From NCBI GenBank assembly GCA_030679805.1, contig JAUXST010000235.1:1-20214 (forward strand): DNA of 20,214 bases, read 5' to 3'. Source of the DNA: Reyranella sp. GTDB lineage: Bacteria > Pseudomonadota > Alphaproteobacteria > Reyranellales > Reyranellaceae. A program made the position numbers and the translations under genes. Positions 1-7,135 of this stretch are shown in pieces (position 1 is the stretch's first letter; each line of letters begins with the position of its first letter). A model generated the notes under the pieces. It was not told where the DNA came from. It was given only the letters and a program-made list of their open reading frames with translations, and ran no database searches.

Positions 1-80
1 CGTTTATCGGCTTCGCGTTTAACGTGAATCATAAGACATGGCAGGGCTGCGGAGAGTCAATGGATTTTCGCTCAGCGCGT

Positions 81-120
81 TATACTGTGCATCGATCAAG
101 CGCCGTCACCGGAGAAAACC
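81..120 (+). promoter_or_regulatory. Possible -10 box and ribosome binding site ahead of the acyl-CoA dehydrogenase
   Basis: TATACT at 81-86 matches five of six bases of a sigma-70 -10 box, and GGAG at 111-114 sits six bases ahead of the ATG at 121. No good -35 box is visible at the expected distance (58-63 reads CAATGG), so the promoter part is weak while the ribosome binding site is convincing. Bases 1-80 carry no gene I can support. Confidence 0.35.
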
Positions 121-1293
121 ATGTCGCTCGCCGAGCAGGCCATCCCGTCGGGGAGGCCGCCGTCGCCGTTCTATACCGAGGAGCACGAGGCGTTTCGAAG
201 CACCGTCCGGCGCTTCGTCGAGCGTGAACTCATGCCCCATGTCGACCAGTGGGACGAGGCCGAGGAATTCCCGCGCGAGCTCTATCGCAAGGCATCGGCC
301 GTGGGCCTGTTGCAACTCGGTTTCCCCGAGGAATATGGCGGCGTTCCCACCGATCCGTTCTTCGGCATCGTCAAGGCCGAGGAGATGGCGCGCCACGGCA
401 GCGGCGGCCTCAATGCCAGCCTGAACAGCCACACGATCGGGGCGCCGCCCATTGCCGCGCTAGGGCCGGAATGGATGAAGCGCAAGGTCCTGCCCGAGGT
501 GCTGGCGGGCGAGAAGATCAGCGCCCTTGCCATCACCGAGCCATCGGGCGGCTCGGACGTCGCCAACCTGAAAACTACGGCGCGGCGTGACGGCGACCAC
601 TATGTCGTGAACGGCTCCAAGATGTTCATCACCTCGGGCATGCGCGCCGACTACTACACCGTCGCCGTCCGCACCGGCGGGTCGGGCGCGGGTGGCGTAT
701 CGCTGCTGCTGATCGAGCGCGACCGCGAGGGCTTCGCCCGCACCAAGCTCAAGAAGATGGGCTGGTGGGCCTCCGACACCGCCCAGCTCTTCTTCGACAA
801 TGTGCGCGTGCCGGTCGAGAACCTGATCGGCGAGGAGAACCGCGGCTTCATCGGCATCATGCTGAACTTCAACCAGGAGCGGCTCGGCATGGCGGCGGGC
901 GCTTGCGGCTACGCCAAGGTCTGCCTCGACGAGGCGATCGCCTATGCCCGCCAGCGCCACACCTTCGGCAAGCCGCTGATCGCCAACCAGGTCGTGCGCC
1001 ATCGTCTGGTCGACATGGCGATGCGCATCAATGCCGTGAAGTCGACGCTCGAGCTGTTGGCCTGGCGGGTCGGCCAGGGCGAGAAACCGGTGGCCGAGAT
1101 CTGCATGCTGAAGAACCTCGCGACCTCGACGATGGAGTTCTGCGCCAACGAGGCGATGCAGGTGTTCGGCGGCGCGGGCTACCTGCGCGGCGCCAAGGTC
1201 GAGCGCATCTATCGCGAGACCAAGGTGATGTCGATCGGCGGCGGCTCGGTCGAGATCATGAAGGACCTCGCCGCCCGCCAGATGGGATTGTAG
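121..1293 (+). CDS. Acyl-CoA dehydrogenase (FAD), IVD/LCAD-like active site
   Basis: This 390-residue protein is a full-length cytoplasmic FAD acyl-CoA dehydrogenase, which introduces the alpha-beta double bond into an acyl-CoA and passes electrons to ETF. Visible family signatures are the flavin and substrate-binding stretch around residues 135-146 (ALAITEPSGGSD), the KKMGWWASDTAQLFFDNVRVP region near 211-231, and the C-terminal IGGGS region. The usual catalytic Glu of the 'YEGT' motif is absent because that place reads IGGGS. A Glu is instead present at residue 253 in NQERLGMAAG, the helix-G position used as base in isovaleryl-CoA and long-chain dehydrogenases. The ATG at 121 has a GGAG six bases upstream. 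The gene lies eight bases ahead of a thioesterase and probably shares its transcript. Substrate chain length cannot be told; a branched or long acyl-CoA is suggested only by the base position. Confidence 0.9.
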   Translation: MSLAEQAIPSGRPPSPFYTEEHEAFRSTVRRFVERELMPHVDQWDEAEEFPRELYRKASAVGLLQLGFPEEYGGVPTDPFFGIVKAEEMARHGSGGLNASLNSHTIGAPPIAALGPEWMKRKVLPEVLAGEKISALAITEPSGGSDVANLKTTARRDGDHYVVNGSKMFITSGMRADYYTVAVRTGGSGAGGVSLLLIERDREGFARTKLKKMGWWASDTAQLFFDNVRVPVENLIGEENRGFIGIMLNFNQERLGMAAGACGYAKVCLDEAIAYARQRHTFGKPLIANQVVRHRLVDMAMRINAVKSTLELLAWRVGQGEKPVAEICMLKNLATSTMEFCANEAMQVFGGAGYLRGAKVERIYRETKVMSIGGGSVEIMKDLAARQMGL

Positions 1294-1301
1294 AAGGGGC
1301 C

Positions 1302-1820
1302 ATGAGCAAGTCTCTCACCACCAAGGAAGAGCGCCTGGCACTGTTCCAGGAATGGTTTTCCGACACCATCCCGCACAGCAAGGCGCTTGGCCTGAAGGTG
1401 ATCGATGCCCGCCGCGGCTTTGCTTCGATGCAGCTCGAGTGGCGCGAGGAGTTCGTCGGCAACCCCGAAACAGGCGTGCTGGCGGGCGGGCCGCTGACGG
1501 CGATGCTCGACGGCTGCTGCGGCATGGCGGTGGCCACCATGTTGAAGGAGCCGATGCCGTTCGCCACGCTCGACCTGCGCATCGACTACGCCAAGCCCGC
1601 GACCCCGGGCAAGCCGGTGATCGCCGAGGCGGAATGCTATCGCATCACCAGTTCGGTGGCCTTCACGCGCGCCTTCGCCCATCACGGCGACCCCAAGGAT
1701 CCGATCGCCGCCGCCGCCGGGACCTTCATGCTCGGCACCAAGGGCCAGGTAACGCGCGCCCAGTCGATCGGCAAAGAGGCGATCGGCAAAGAGGCGATCG
1801 GCGCGGAGCCCAAGATATGA
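1302..1820 (+). CDS. PaaI-type hotdog-fold thioesterase, first of a pair
   Basis: A 172-residue hotdog-fold protein of the PaaI/acyl-CoA thioesterase type, expected to hydrolyse acyl-CoA to free acid and CoA in the cytoplasm. The core segment is N54 followed by VLAGGPLTAMLD (59-70), with Asp70 in the position of the catalytic acid of PaaI enzymes. The usual His of the HGG motif is Ala61 here. The ATG at 1302 has AAGGGG just upstream, and the start follows the dehydrogenase stop by eight bases. The same frame is open much further upstream, but that overlaps the dehydrogenase and is a shadow. The C-terminus is an odd repeated tail, IGKEA-IGKEA-IGAEP, encoded by a 15-base tandem repeat. Its stop overlaps the ATG of the next thioesterase, so the two are translationally coupled. 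Confidence 0.82.
   Translation: MSKSLTTKEERLALFQEWFSDTIPHSKALGLKVIDARRGFASMQLEWREEFVGNPETGVLAGGPLTAMLDGCCGMAVATMLKEPMPFATLDLRIDYAKPATPGKPVIAEAECYRITSSVAFTRAFAHHGDPKDPIAAAAGTFMLGTKGQVTRAQSIGKEAIGKEAIGAEPKI
1766..1802 (+). repeat. In-frame 15-base tandem repeat, about 2.5 copies
   Basis: The unit GATCGGCAAAGAGGC occurs at 1766-1780 and again without change at 1781-1795, and its first seven bases recur at 1796-1802. It encodes the IGKEA repeats at the C-terminus of the first thioesterase. Because the unit is a multiple of three, gain or loss of copies keeps the frame. Confidence 0.9.
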
Positions 1821-2278
1821 GCAGCCTGCTCGAGCGCCTGGCCGAAGCCCGCAAGGCGGGCGACGTCGGTCGCCTGGCCGAGGCCATTCCCTATGCGCGC
1901 TGGATGAGGATCGCGCCGGAGAACGGCACCGGCGAGCTGCTGACGCGCATGCGCTATCACGACGACCTGATCGGCAACACCTTTCTGCCGGCCATCCATG
2001 GCGGAACGCTGGGCGCCATGCTGGAGATGACGGCGATCTTCCATCTGCTGTGGGAGACCGAGACCGAGACGGTACCCAAGATCGTCAACATCACGGTCGA
2101 CTATCTGCGCTCGGCGCGGCCGGTCGACGTCATCGCCCGCGCCACCGTCACCAAGCAGGGCCGCCGCATGGTGAACGTCTTCGCCGAGGCCTGGCAGGAC
2201 GATCGCTCCAAGCCGGTCGCCACCGCCAATGCGCATTTTTTGGTGAAGTCCTCCGACGACGCGCCACCGTCGCTCTGA
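1817..2278 (+). CDS. PaaI-type hotdog-fold thioesterase, second of a pair
   Basis: A 153-residue hotdog-fold thioesterase. The ATG at 1817 overlaps the TGA of the preceding thioesterase (ATGA), which fixes the start and implies coupled translation. The active-site region is N54, then AIHGGTLGAMLEM (59-71), so this copy has the canonical His61-Gly-Gly and Glu70. Its neighbour has Ala61 and Asp70 at the same positions, although the two share little other sequence. The usual hotdog tail follows, with NITVDYLRSARPVD (97-110) and a VTKQGRRMVNVFAEAW strand. The position after an acyl-CoA dehydrogenase suggests clearance of acyl-CoA intermediates or editing of a degradation pathway. Whether the two thioesterases form a mixed oligomer is inference. 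Confidence 0.82.
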   Translation: MSSLLERLAEARKAGDVGRLAEAIPYARWMRIAPENGTGELLTRMRYHDDLIGNTFLPAIHGGTLGAMLEMTAIFHLLWETETETVPKIVNITVDYLRSARPVDVIARATVTKQGRRMVNVFAEAWQDDRSKPVATANAHFLVKSSDDAPPSL

Positions 2279-2288
2279 TCGGAAGAGA

Positions 2289-2786
2289 TCAACCCAGCGG
2301 ATTGGCGAGGTCGATGCCGTAGGTCTTGGCGTTGCGGGTCATGTAGGCGTCGCGCGGCGCCACCGGTTCGCCGCGCACGGCGGCGGCCACCATGTCGAGA
2401 TAGGTGTGCCAGCCCATGGCGTTCAGCTTCACGAAGCGCTCGAGCACGGGAAGATGCGTGAGGGTAAGGGCGGTGTCGCCTCCCGCGGGCTTCAGCTCCA
2501 GGCTGAGGTAGGACTCGGGATAGGGGGAAACCTCGTCGCCGGGATTAAAAACGTTCCAGCTGTAGGTGAGCCGCTCGGGCGGCAGGCACTGCGTCACAGT
2601 TCCGCGGATGTGGCCGCCCATCAGCGTGACGGCGCCGCCGATCCTGGGCTCGATGTGGCCTTCGCCGTACCAGCCCGGCAGCAGGCTCGCCTCGGTCAGC
2701 ACCTGCCAGGCGCGCTCGACCGGACCGGGCAGCAGGCGCTCGAAGCGCACCATATGCGCATGGGTGAATTGCGCGTCTTCGCTCAT
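2289..2786 (-). CDS. SRPBCC / AHSA1-like domain protein
   Basis: A 165-residue soluble protein of the START/Bet v1-like (SRPBCC) superfamily, closest in style to the Activator-of-Hsp90-ATPase homologue family that makes a hydrophobic ligand-binding cavity. Typical features are RFERLLPGPVERAWQVLTEASLLPGWYG (14-39), the GGxVTLMGGHIRGTVTQCLPPERLTYSW strands (50-77), a beta segment LTLTHLPV, and a C-terminal helix containing GWHTYLDMVAAAV. No specific ligand or reaction can be assigned. It stands alone on the minus strand, ends ten bases from the thioesterase stop (convergent) and shares only 36 bases of upstream DNA with the divergent transglutaminase-like gene. The ATG at 2786 is the only reasonable start; its ribosome binding site is weak. 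Confidence 0.8.
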   Translation of the reverse strand: MSEDAQFTHAHMVRFERLLPGPVERAWQVLTEASLLPGWYGEGHIEPRIGGAVTLMGGHIRGTVTQCLPPERLTYSWNVFNPGDEVSPYPESYLSLELKPAGGDTALTLTHLPVLERFVKLNAMGWHTYLDMVAAAVRGEPVAPRDAYMTRNAKTYGIDLANPLG

Positions 2787-2822
2787 GGACTTTCCCGTCT
2801 CTTGCAGTAAAGAACGCCCGGC

Positions 2823-3563
2823 ATGGATTACGATTCCTTCAGGACCCCGGGCGACGCCGTCGTGCGCGACGGTGCAGATTTCGAGGCCTACCGGCAGCCG
2901 GGCGACCTGATCGATTCAGAGCACCCTAAAATCGTGACCTACGCAAGGCGCATGGCCGGTGAGGGAACCGATCGCGAGAAGGCGCTCCGGCTCTACTACG
3001 CCGTCCGCGACGATCTCCGGTACGATCCCTACAACACGCCGATGAAGCGCGAGGCCTACCGCGCCAGCGCGACCCTGGCGGCCGGGCATGGCTATTGCGT
3101 CAACAAGGCAGGGCTTATGGCAGCGGTCTGCCGCGCCGCCGGCATCCCGGCCCGCGTCGGCTATGCCGACGTGCGCAACCACATGACGACCAAGAGGCTG
3201 GCCGAACTGATGGGCGGCGATATCTTCTTCTATCATGGCTACACCGACGTCTGGCTGGACGGGCACTGGGTGAAGGCCACGCCCGCGTTCAACCGGGAAC
3301 TCACGGAGCGCTTCGGCTTGAAACCGCTCGACTGGGACGCGGTGGGCGATTCGATCTACCACCCGTTCGATCTCTCGGGCCGCCGCCACATGGAGTACCT
3401 CGCCTATCGCGGTGTGTTCGCCGACATCCCGTTCGACGAGATCCGCGGCGCGTTCCGGCATTACTACCCGCGCATGACGCGCGCCCAGGAAGAGATGCCC
3501 CTCGATGGCGCTCTGGGCGGCGACTTCGGCGCCGAAGGTGCGGCGGAAGCGACATCGAAGTGA
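2823..3563 (+). CDS. Transglutaminase-like (papain-fold) domain protein
   Basis: A 246-residue protein with a transglutaminase-like core, the bacterial papain-fold family usually acting as cysteine protease or amidase. The catalytic Cys is residue 92 in AGHGYCVNKAGLMAAVCRAAGIPARVGYADV, and the His is residue 138 in FFYHGYTDVWLDGHWVKA. The third member of the triad, normally Asp in a 'DPT' motif, falls at Thr153 (ATPAFN), so Asn157 or Asp142 may take its role. No signal peptide is seen, so it probably acts in the cytoplasm. It heads a plus-strand group with an MFS transporter ten bases downstream. The function is unknown; the fold call is firm because of the spacing of the Cys and His motifs. 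Confidence 0.82.
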   Translation: MDYDSFRTPGDAVVRDGADFEAYRQPGDLIDSEHPKIVTYARRMAGEGTDREKALRLYYAVRDDLRYDPYNTPMKREAYRASATLAAGHGYCVNKAGLMAAVCRAAGIPARVGYADVRNHMTTKRLAELMGGDIFFYHGYTDVWLDGHWVKATPAFNRELTERFGLKPLDWDAVGDSIYHPFDLSGRRHMEYLAYRGVFADIPFDEIRGAFRHYYPRMTRAQEEMPLDGALGGDFGAEGAAEATSK

Positions 3564-3573
3564 CATCAGAGTG

Positions 3574-4785
3574 ATGCTTAAGCCGCGGTCGGCCGCATAT
3601 ATCGCCCTGCTGGTGGCGCTGGGCAGTTTCGGCCCGCTCACCATGAGCATCTACACGCCGGTCATGCCGTCGGTCGGCCACGACCTCGTCACCACGCCCG
3701 ACAGCGTCAAGCTCACCCTCACGACCTACATGCTGGGCTTCGCGTTCGGTCAGCTCTTCTATGGTCCACTCAGCGACCGCTACGGCCGCCGTCCCGTGCT
3801 GCTGGGGGGATTGCTGTTCTTCACCGCCACGACCTTTGGCTGTTCGTTCGCCAATTCGATCAACGACCTCATAGCGCTCCGCGTGCTGCAGGGCCTGGGC
3901 GCTGCATCGGGCTCGGTGCTGGGCCGCGCCCTGACGCGCGACGCCTACACTTTCAAGGAAATGCCCCTGGTGATGAGCTGGATTTCGCTCGGCCAGAACA
4001 TCGCGCCGTCGTTGGCGCCGACGGTCGGCGGTTTCCTCGGCGAATGGGCGACCTGGCGGGCGACCTTCTGGTTCGTGGGCGGCTTCGGCACGATCCTGTT
4101 TCTGGTGACGTTGCTGGGGCTCGGCGAAACCAACAAGTACCGCAGCGAACGCATCGATCTCGGCAGGCTCCTCAGCGGTTCGCGCGAGATGCTACGCGAC
4201 CGCCGCTTCCTCGGCCACATCCTGCCGCTGGGTTTTGCCTTCGCGCTGAACTTCGGCATGCTGGCGGGCGTGCCCTTCATCCTGCAGGAAAGCTTGGGTT
4301 TCTCGCCGCAGGAATTCGGCCTGATCGTGTTGCTCTCGGTCGGCGGCTTCACCGCCGGCACGTTCGTCAACAACCGGCTGGTCGGCCGCATCGCGCCGAC
4401 GACCATCATCCGCTTTTCGGGCTGGTTCCACATCGCGGCATTGGTCGTCATGGCGGCGCTTTCGCTGTCGGGAATTGTCACCTGGTGGGCCATCATCGGT
4501 CCGCACATGCTGCTGAGCTTCGGTACTGGCATGATCGTGGCCAACGCCAATGCCGGCGCCGTCGGCATGTTTCCGCGGTTGGCCGGCACGGCATCGTCGC
4601 TGGCCGGCCTCGCCCAGATGGGCATGGGCGCCATGGGCACGGTCTCGGTGGCGATCCTGACATTGGTCGGCAGCCGCTACATCGCCATGCCGCTGGTGAT
4701 CGGGCTCGCGCCTTTTGCCGTCGCGATCCTGCTCAGTGCGCGGCTGTTGCGTCCGGGGGCGGGTGCCCTGAAACTGGAGTCGTAA
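3574..4785 (+). CDS. MFS transporter, Bcr/CflA drug-exporter type
   Basis: A 403-residue inner-membrane protein with about twelve hydrophobic segments. Motif A of the major facilitator superfamily is clear at 64-79 (GPLSDRYGRRPVLLGG) between helices 2 and 3, and helix 1 carries FGPLTMSIYTPVMPSV. The following RVLQGLGAASGSVLGRAL stretch in helix 4 is typical of Bcr/CflA proton-driven exporters for drugs, sulfonamides or small peptides. I took the ATG at 3574; a GTG at 3571 is equally placed. The open frame extends to 3505 but that overlaps the transglutaminase gene. The spacing to the upstream gene is ten bases and to the SDR gene sixteen, so all three are probably co-transcribed. The substrate is not visible from sequence. 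Confidence 0.88.
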   Translation: MLKPRSAAYIALLVALGSFGPLTMSIYTPVMPSVGHDLVTTPDSVKLTLTTYMLGFAFGQLFYGPLSDRYGRRPVLLGGLLFFTATTFGCSFANSINDLIALRVLQGLGAASGSVLGRALTRDAYTFKEMPLVMSWISLGQNIAPSLAPTVGGFLGEWATWRATFWFVGGFGTILFLVTLLGLGETNKYRSERIDLGRLLSGSREMLRDRRFLGHILPLGFAFALNFGMLAGVPFILQESLGFSPQEFGLIVLLSVGGFTAGTFVNNRLVGRIAPTTIIRFSGWFHIAALVVMAALSLSGIVTWWAIIGPHMLLSFGTGMIVANANAGAVGMFPRLAGTASSLAGLAQMGMGAMGTVSVAILTLVGSRYIAMPLVIGLAPFAVAILLSARLLRPGAGALKLES

Positions 4786-4801
4786 GAAGAGGGAGAAGAC
4801 C

Positions 4802-5725
4802 ATGACGAACATGCTGAAGGACAAGGTCGTGCTGGTGACCGGCGCGGGCGGCGGCATTGGCCGCGAGATGGCTCTGCTGGCGGCGCGCGAGGGCGCCAAG
4901 GTCGTGGTCAACGATCTCGGTGGCGCGGTCGACGGCGAAGGCGGTGGCAGCACGACGCCGGCGCAGAAGGTCTGCGACGAGATCGCGGCGGCCGGCGGCA
5001 AGGCGGTTCCCAATGGCGACAGCGTGACCGATCCGGCCGGCGCCGAGCGCATGGTCAAGGCCGCGGTCGAGAACTTCGGCAAGATCGACGGCGTTATCAA
5101 CAATGCCGGCATCCTGCGCGACCGCATCTTCCATCGCATGAGCCACATGGACTGGAAGATGGTGATCGACGTGCATCTGAACGGCGCCTTCAATGTGAGC
5201 CGCGCCGCCGCCAACTACTTCAAGGAGCAGAAGTCGGGCGCCTTCGTGCACTTCACCTCGACCTCGGGCCTCGTCGGCAATTTCGGCCAGGCCAACTACT
5301 CGGCGGCCAAGATGGGCATCATCGGCCTGTCGCGCTCGATCGCGCTCGACATGGCGGCGTTCAACGTCCGCTCCAACTGCATCTCGCCGTTCGCCTGGAC
5401 GCGCATGATCGGCACCATCCCCGCCGACACGCCGGCCCAGGTGGCGCGCCTCGAGCGCTCCAAGAAGATGACCCCGGCCAAGATCGCGCCGATGGCGGTG
5501 TTCCTGCTGTCCGACGCCGCCAACACCGCCGGCGTCACCTCGCAGATCTTCGGCGTGCGCATGAACGAGATCATGCTGTTCAATGCCAACCGCCCGGTGC
5601 GATCCGTGCATATGTCCGAGGGCTGGACCCTGGAGGCGATCGACGAGATCGCGGTGCCGGCGATGAAGCCCTATTTCACCGACCTCAAGCGCTCGCCCGA
5701 GTACTTCACCTGGGATCCGATCTGA
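4802..5725 (+). CDS. Short-chain dehydrogenase, MFE-2 hydroxyacyl-CoA dehydrogenase-like
   Basis: A 307-residue classical SDR oxidoreductase. The cofactor motif TGAGGGIG is at 13-20, with VVVNDLGG (35-42) giving an Asp after strand 2, which indicates NAD(H). NNAG is at 100-103, and the catalytic set is Ser153, Tyr166 and Lys170 (NYSAAK). The insert GGAVDGEGGGSTTPAQKVCDEI and the NGDSV element are typical of the (3R)-hydroxyacyl-CoA dehydrogenase domain of peroxisomal multifunctional enzyme 2 and its bacterial stand-alone relatives, so oxidation of a 3-hydroxyacyl-CoA is likely. A strong GAGGGAG ribosome binding site precedes the ATG. It is the last gene of the 2823-5725 group and fits the acyl-CoA theme of the window. 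The exact substrate is inference. Confidence 0.86.
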   Translation: MTNMLKDKVVLVTGAGGGIGREMALLAAREGAKVVVNDLGGAVDGEGGGSTTPAQKVCDEIAAAGGKAVPNGDSVTDPAGAERMVKAAVENFGKIDGVINNAGILRDRIFHRMSHMDWKMVIDVHLNGAFNVSRAAANYFKEQKSGAFVHFTSTSGLVGNFGQANYSAAKMGIIGLSRSIALDMAAFNVRSNCISPFAWTRMIGTIPADTPAQVARLERSKKMTPAKIAPMAVFLLSDAANTAGVTSQIFGVRMNEIMLFNANRPVRSVHMSEGWTLEAIDEIAVPAMKPYFTDLKRSPEYFTWDPI

Positions 5726-5737
5726 TAAGCCTTGCCA

Positions 5738-5891
5738 CCTCACCCTGAGGAGCGGCCGTAGGCCGCGTCTCGATCCGGGCGGGGTAACCCCCGCCCTTTG
5801 GTGGGCGCGAGCGCTTCGCTTGTTGCCCATGCTTCGAGACGGCCGCTGCGTGGCTCAGGGCGGGGACTACCCCGCCCGACTCAGCATGAGG
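5738..5891. repeat. Intergenic nested inverted-repeat element, REP/MITE-like
   Basis: This 154-base stretch fills most of the gap between the SDR and M20 genes. The ends are CCTCACCCTGAG (5738-5749) and, on the other strand, CCTCATGCTGAG (5891-5880). Inside lie two perfect hairpins with the same eight-base stem: GGGCGGGG-TAAC-CCCCGCCC (5777-5796) and GGGCGGGG-ACTA-CCCCGCCC (5858-5877). A further pair, GTCTCGA (5767-5773) and TCGAGAC (5834-5840), matches in inverted orientation. There is no coding potential I trust. Such CCTCA...TGAGG elements are dispersed in alphaproteobacterial genomes from my general knowledge; copy number here cannot be tested. Confidence 0.75.
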
Positions 5892-5914
5892 TTTTGTTTT
5901 TGGAGAGAGTAGAG

Positions 5915-7069
5915 ATGGCCGACAAAGGAAACGAACCGAAGATCGATGCCGATGAAGTGTTGGGCGGCATCGTGGAGTGGGTGAGCATCGAAAGCCCGAG
6001 TCACGACGGCAAGGCGGTGAACAAGGTCGTCGATCATGTCGAAGGCCAGTTCCGCGACCTCGGCCTCAAGCTCGACCGCGTGCCGGGCGTCGACGGCTTC
6101 GGCGACATCCTGGAGTGCAAGACGCCCCCGGAGCTGAATGGGGGCGAGGGCAAGGGCATCCTGGTGTTGGCGCACCTCGATACCGTGCATCCCATCGGCA
6201 TGATCGAGAAGGATCTGAAGGTCCGCCGCGAGGGCGACAGCATCTTCGGGCCCGGCATCTACGACATGAAGGCGGGCGGCTACATCGCCTACTACGCGCT
6301 GCGCCATCTCATCCGCCAGGGCAAGAAGCCCAAGTTGCCGGTGACCTTCCTGTTCATCCCCGAGGAGGAGGTCGGCAGTCCGACCTCGCGCGCGCGCATC
6401 GAGGCGGCCGCCAAGGGCCACAAGTACGCACTGGTCATGGAGCCGGGCCGCGACGGCGACAAGGTCGTGACCTCGCGCAAGGGCGTCGGCCGTTTCGTCA
6501 TGACGGTGAAGGGCCGGGCGAGCCATGCCGGCGTCCGCCACGAGGACGGCCGCAGCGCCATCCTCGAAATGGCCAAGCAGATCGTGCGCATCGAGGGCAA
6601 GACCGACTACGCCCGCGGCATCACCTGCAACGTTGGGCTGATCAGCGGCGGCACCGGCGTCAACGTCGTCTCGGCGGAGTGCAAGGCCGAGATCGACCTG
6701 CGCGTGCCGAGCCAGCAGCTCGCCGAGGAGATGACGCACTGGTTCCTCGGCCTCGAGGCGATCGGTTCCGATGTCGAGATCACGATCGAAGGCGGCATGA
6801 ACCGGCCGCCCTACCAGAAGGACGCCGGCATCGCCGAGCTGTTCGGCAAGGCGCAGGCGATCTATCGCGAGATCGGCAAGGAACTGGCTGATGTGCCGCT
6901 GACCGGCGGCGGCAGTGACGGCAATTTCACCGCGGCACTCGGCATCCCGACGCTCGATGGGCTCGGCGCCGACGGCAAGGGCGCGCATGCCGCCAACGAG
7001 CAGATCTACTATTCGTCGCTGGTGCCGCGCACTTACCTCTGCGCCCGGCTGCTGGAGACCCTGGAGTAG
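5915..7069 (+). CDS. M20 family metallopeptidase (glutamate carboxypeptidase-like)
   Basis: A 384-residue dinuclear zinc hydrolase of peptidase family M20, of the carboxypeptidase G2/ArgE/DapE type, which removes an amino acid or acyl group from small amide substrates. The zinc and catalytic residues are visible: His87 and Asp89 (LAHLDTVHP), Asp117 (GPGIYDMKAGG), Glu150-Glu151 (IPEEEVGS), Glu176 (VMEPG) and a C-terminal His in GAHAANEQI. The dimerisation domain starts near residue 190 with GRASHAGVRHEDGRSA. I chose the ATG at 5915 because GGAGAGAG lies directly upstream; the longer frame to 5798 runs into the palindromic repeat. There is no signal peptide. It stands between two palindromic elements and probably forms its own transcript. 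The substrate is not determined. Confidence 0.88.
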   Translation: MADKGNEPKIDADEVLGGIVEWVSIESPSHDGKAVNKVVDHVEGQFRDLGLKLDRVPGVDGFGDILECKTPPELNGGEGKGILVLAHLDTVHPIGMIEKDLKVRREGDSIFGPGIYDMKAGGYIAYYALRHLIRQGKKPKLPVTFLFIPEEEVGSPTSRARIEAAAKGHKYALVMEPGRDGDKVVTSRKGVGRFVMTVKGRASHAGVRHEDGRSAILEMAKQIVRIEGKTDYARGITCNVGLISGGTGVNVVSAECKAEIDLRVPSQQLAEEMTHWFLGLEAIGSDVEITIEGGMNRPPYQKDAGIAELFGKAQAIYREIGKELADVPLTGGGSDGNFTAALGIPTLDGLGADGKGAHAANEQIYYSSLVPRTYLCARLLETLE

Positions 7070-7076
7070 TTCATGC

Positions 7077-7135
7077 GGATCGCGGGCCTCCCGGCTCCCT
7101 CATGATCATGAGGCGGGCCGGGAGGCCCGCGGTCC
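7077..7135. terminator. Very long hairpin between convergent genes, overlapping the IclR 3' end
   Basis: GCGGGCCTCCCGGC at 7082-7095 is the exact reverse complement of 7117-7130. Pairing continues outward to 7077/7135 with one G-U, giving a stem of about 19 pairs. The centre holds a separate perfect 16-base palindrome, CCTCATGATCATGAGG (7098-7113). It begins eight bases after the M20 stop, and the minus-strand IclR stop codon lies at 7106-7108, inside it. No run of T follows on either strand, so it may act as an mRNA-stabilising or Rho-blocking structure, or as a dispersed REP-like element, instead of a classic intrinsic terminator. Confidence 0.7.

Noticed and set aside
24..227. A small open frame before and into the acyl-CoA dehydrogenase
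   Set aside because: It overlaps the real gene in another frame, has no ribosome binding site and its peptide resembles nothing I know.
4733..5830. A 365-codon minus-strand open frame over the SDR gene
   Set aside because: Its composition is the His/Arg/Ala/Gly-rich pattern of an antisense shadow in GC-rich DNA, and the plus strand holds a clear SDR with all motifs.
5867..6988. A 373-codon minus-strand open frame over the M20 peptidase
   Set aside because: Low-complexity antisense translation; the plus-strand peptidase has all zinc ligands.
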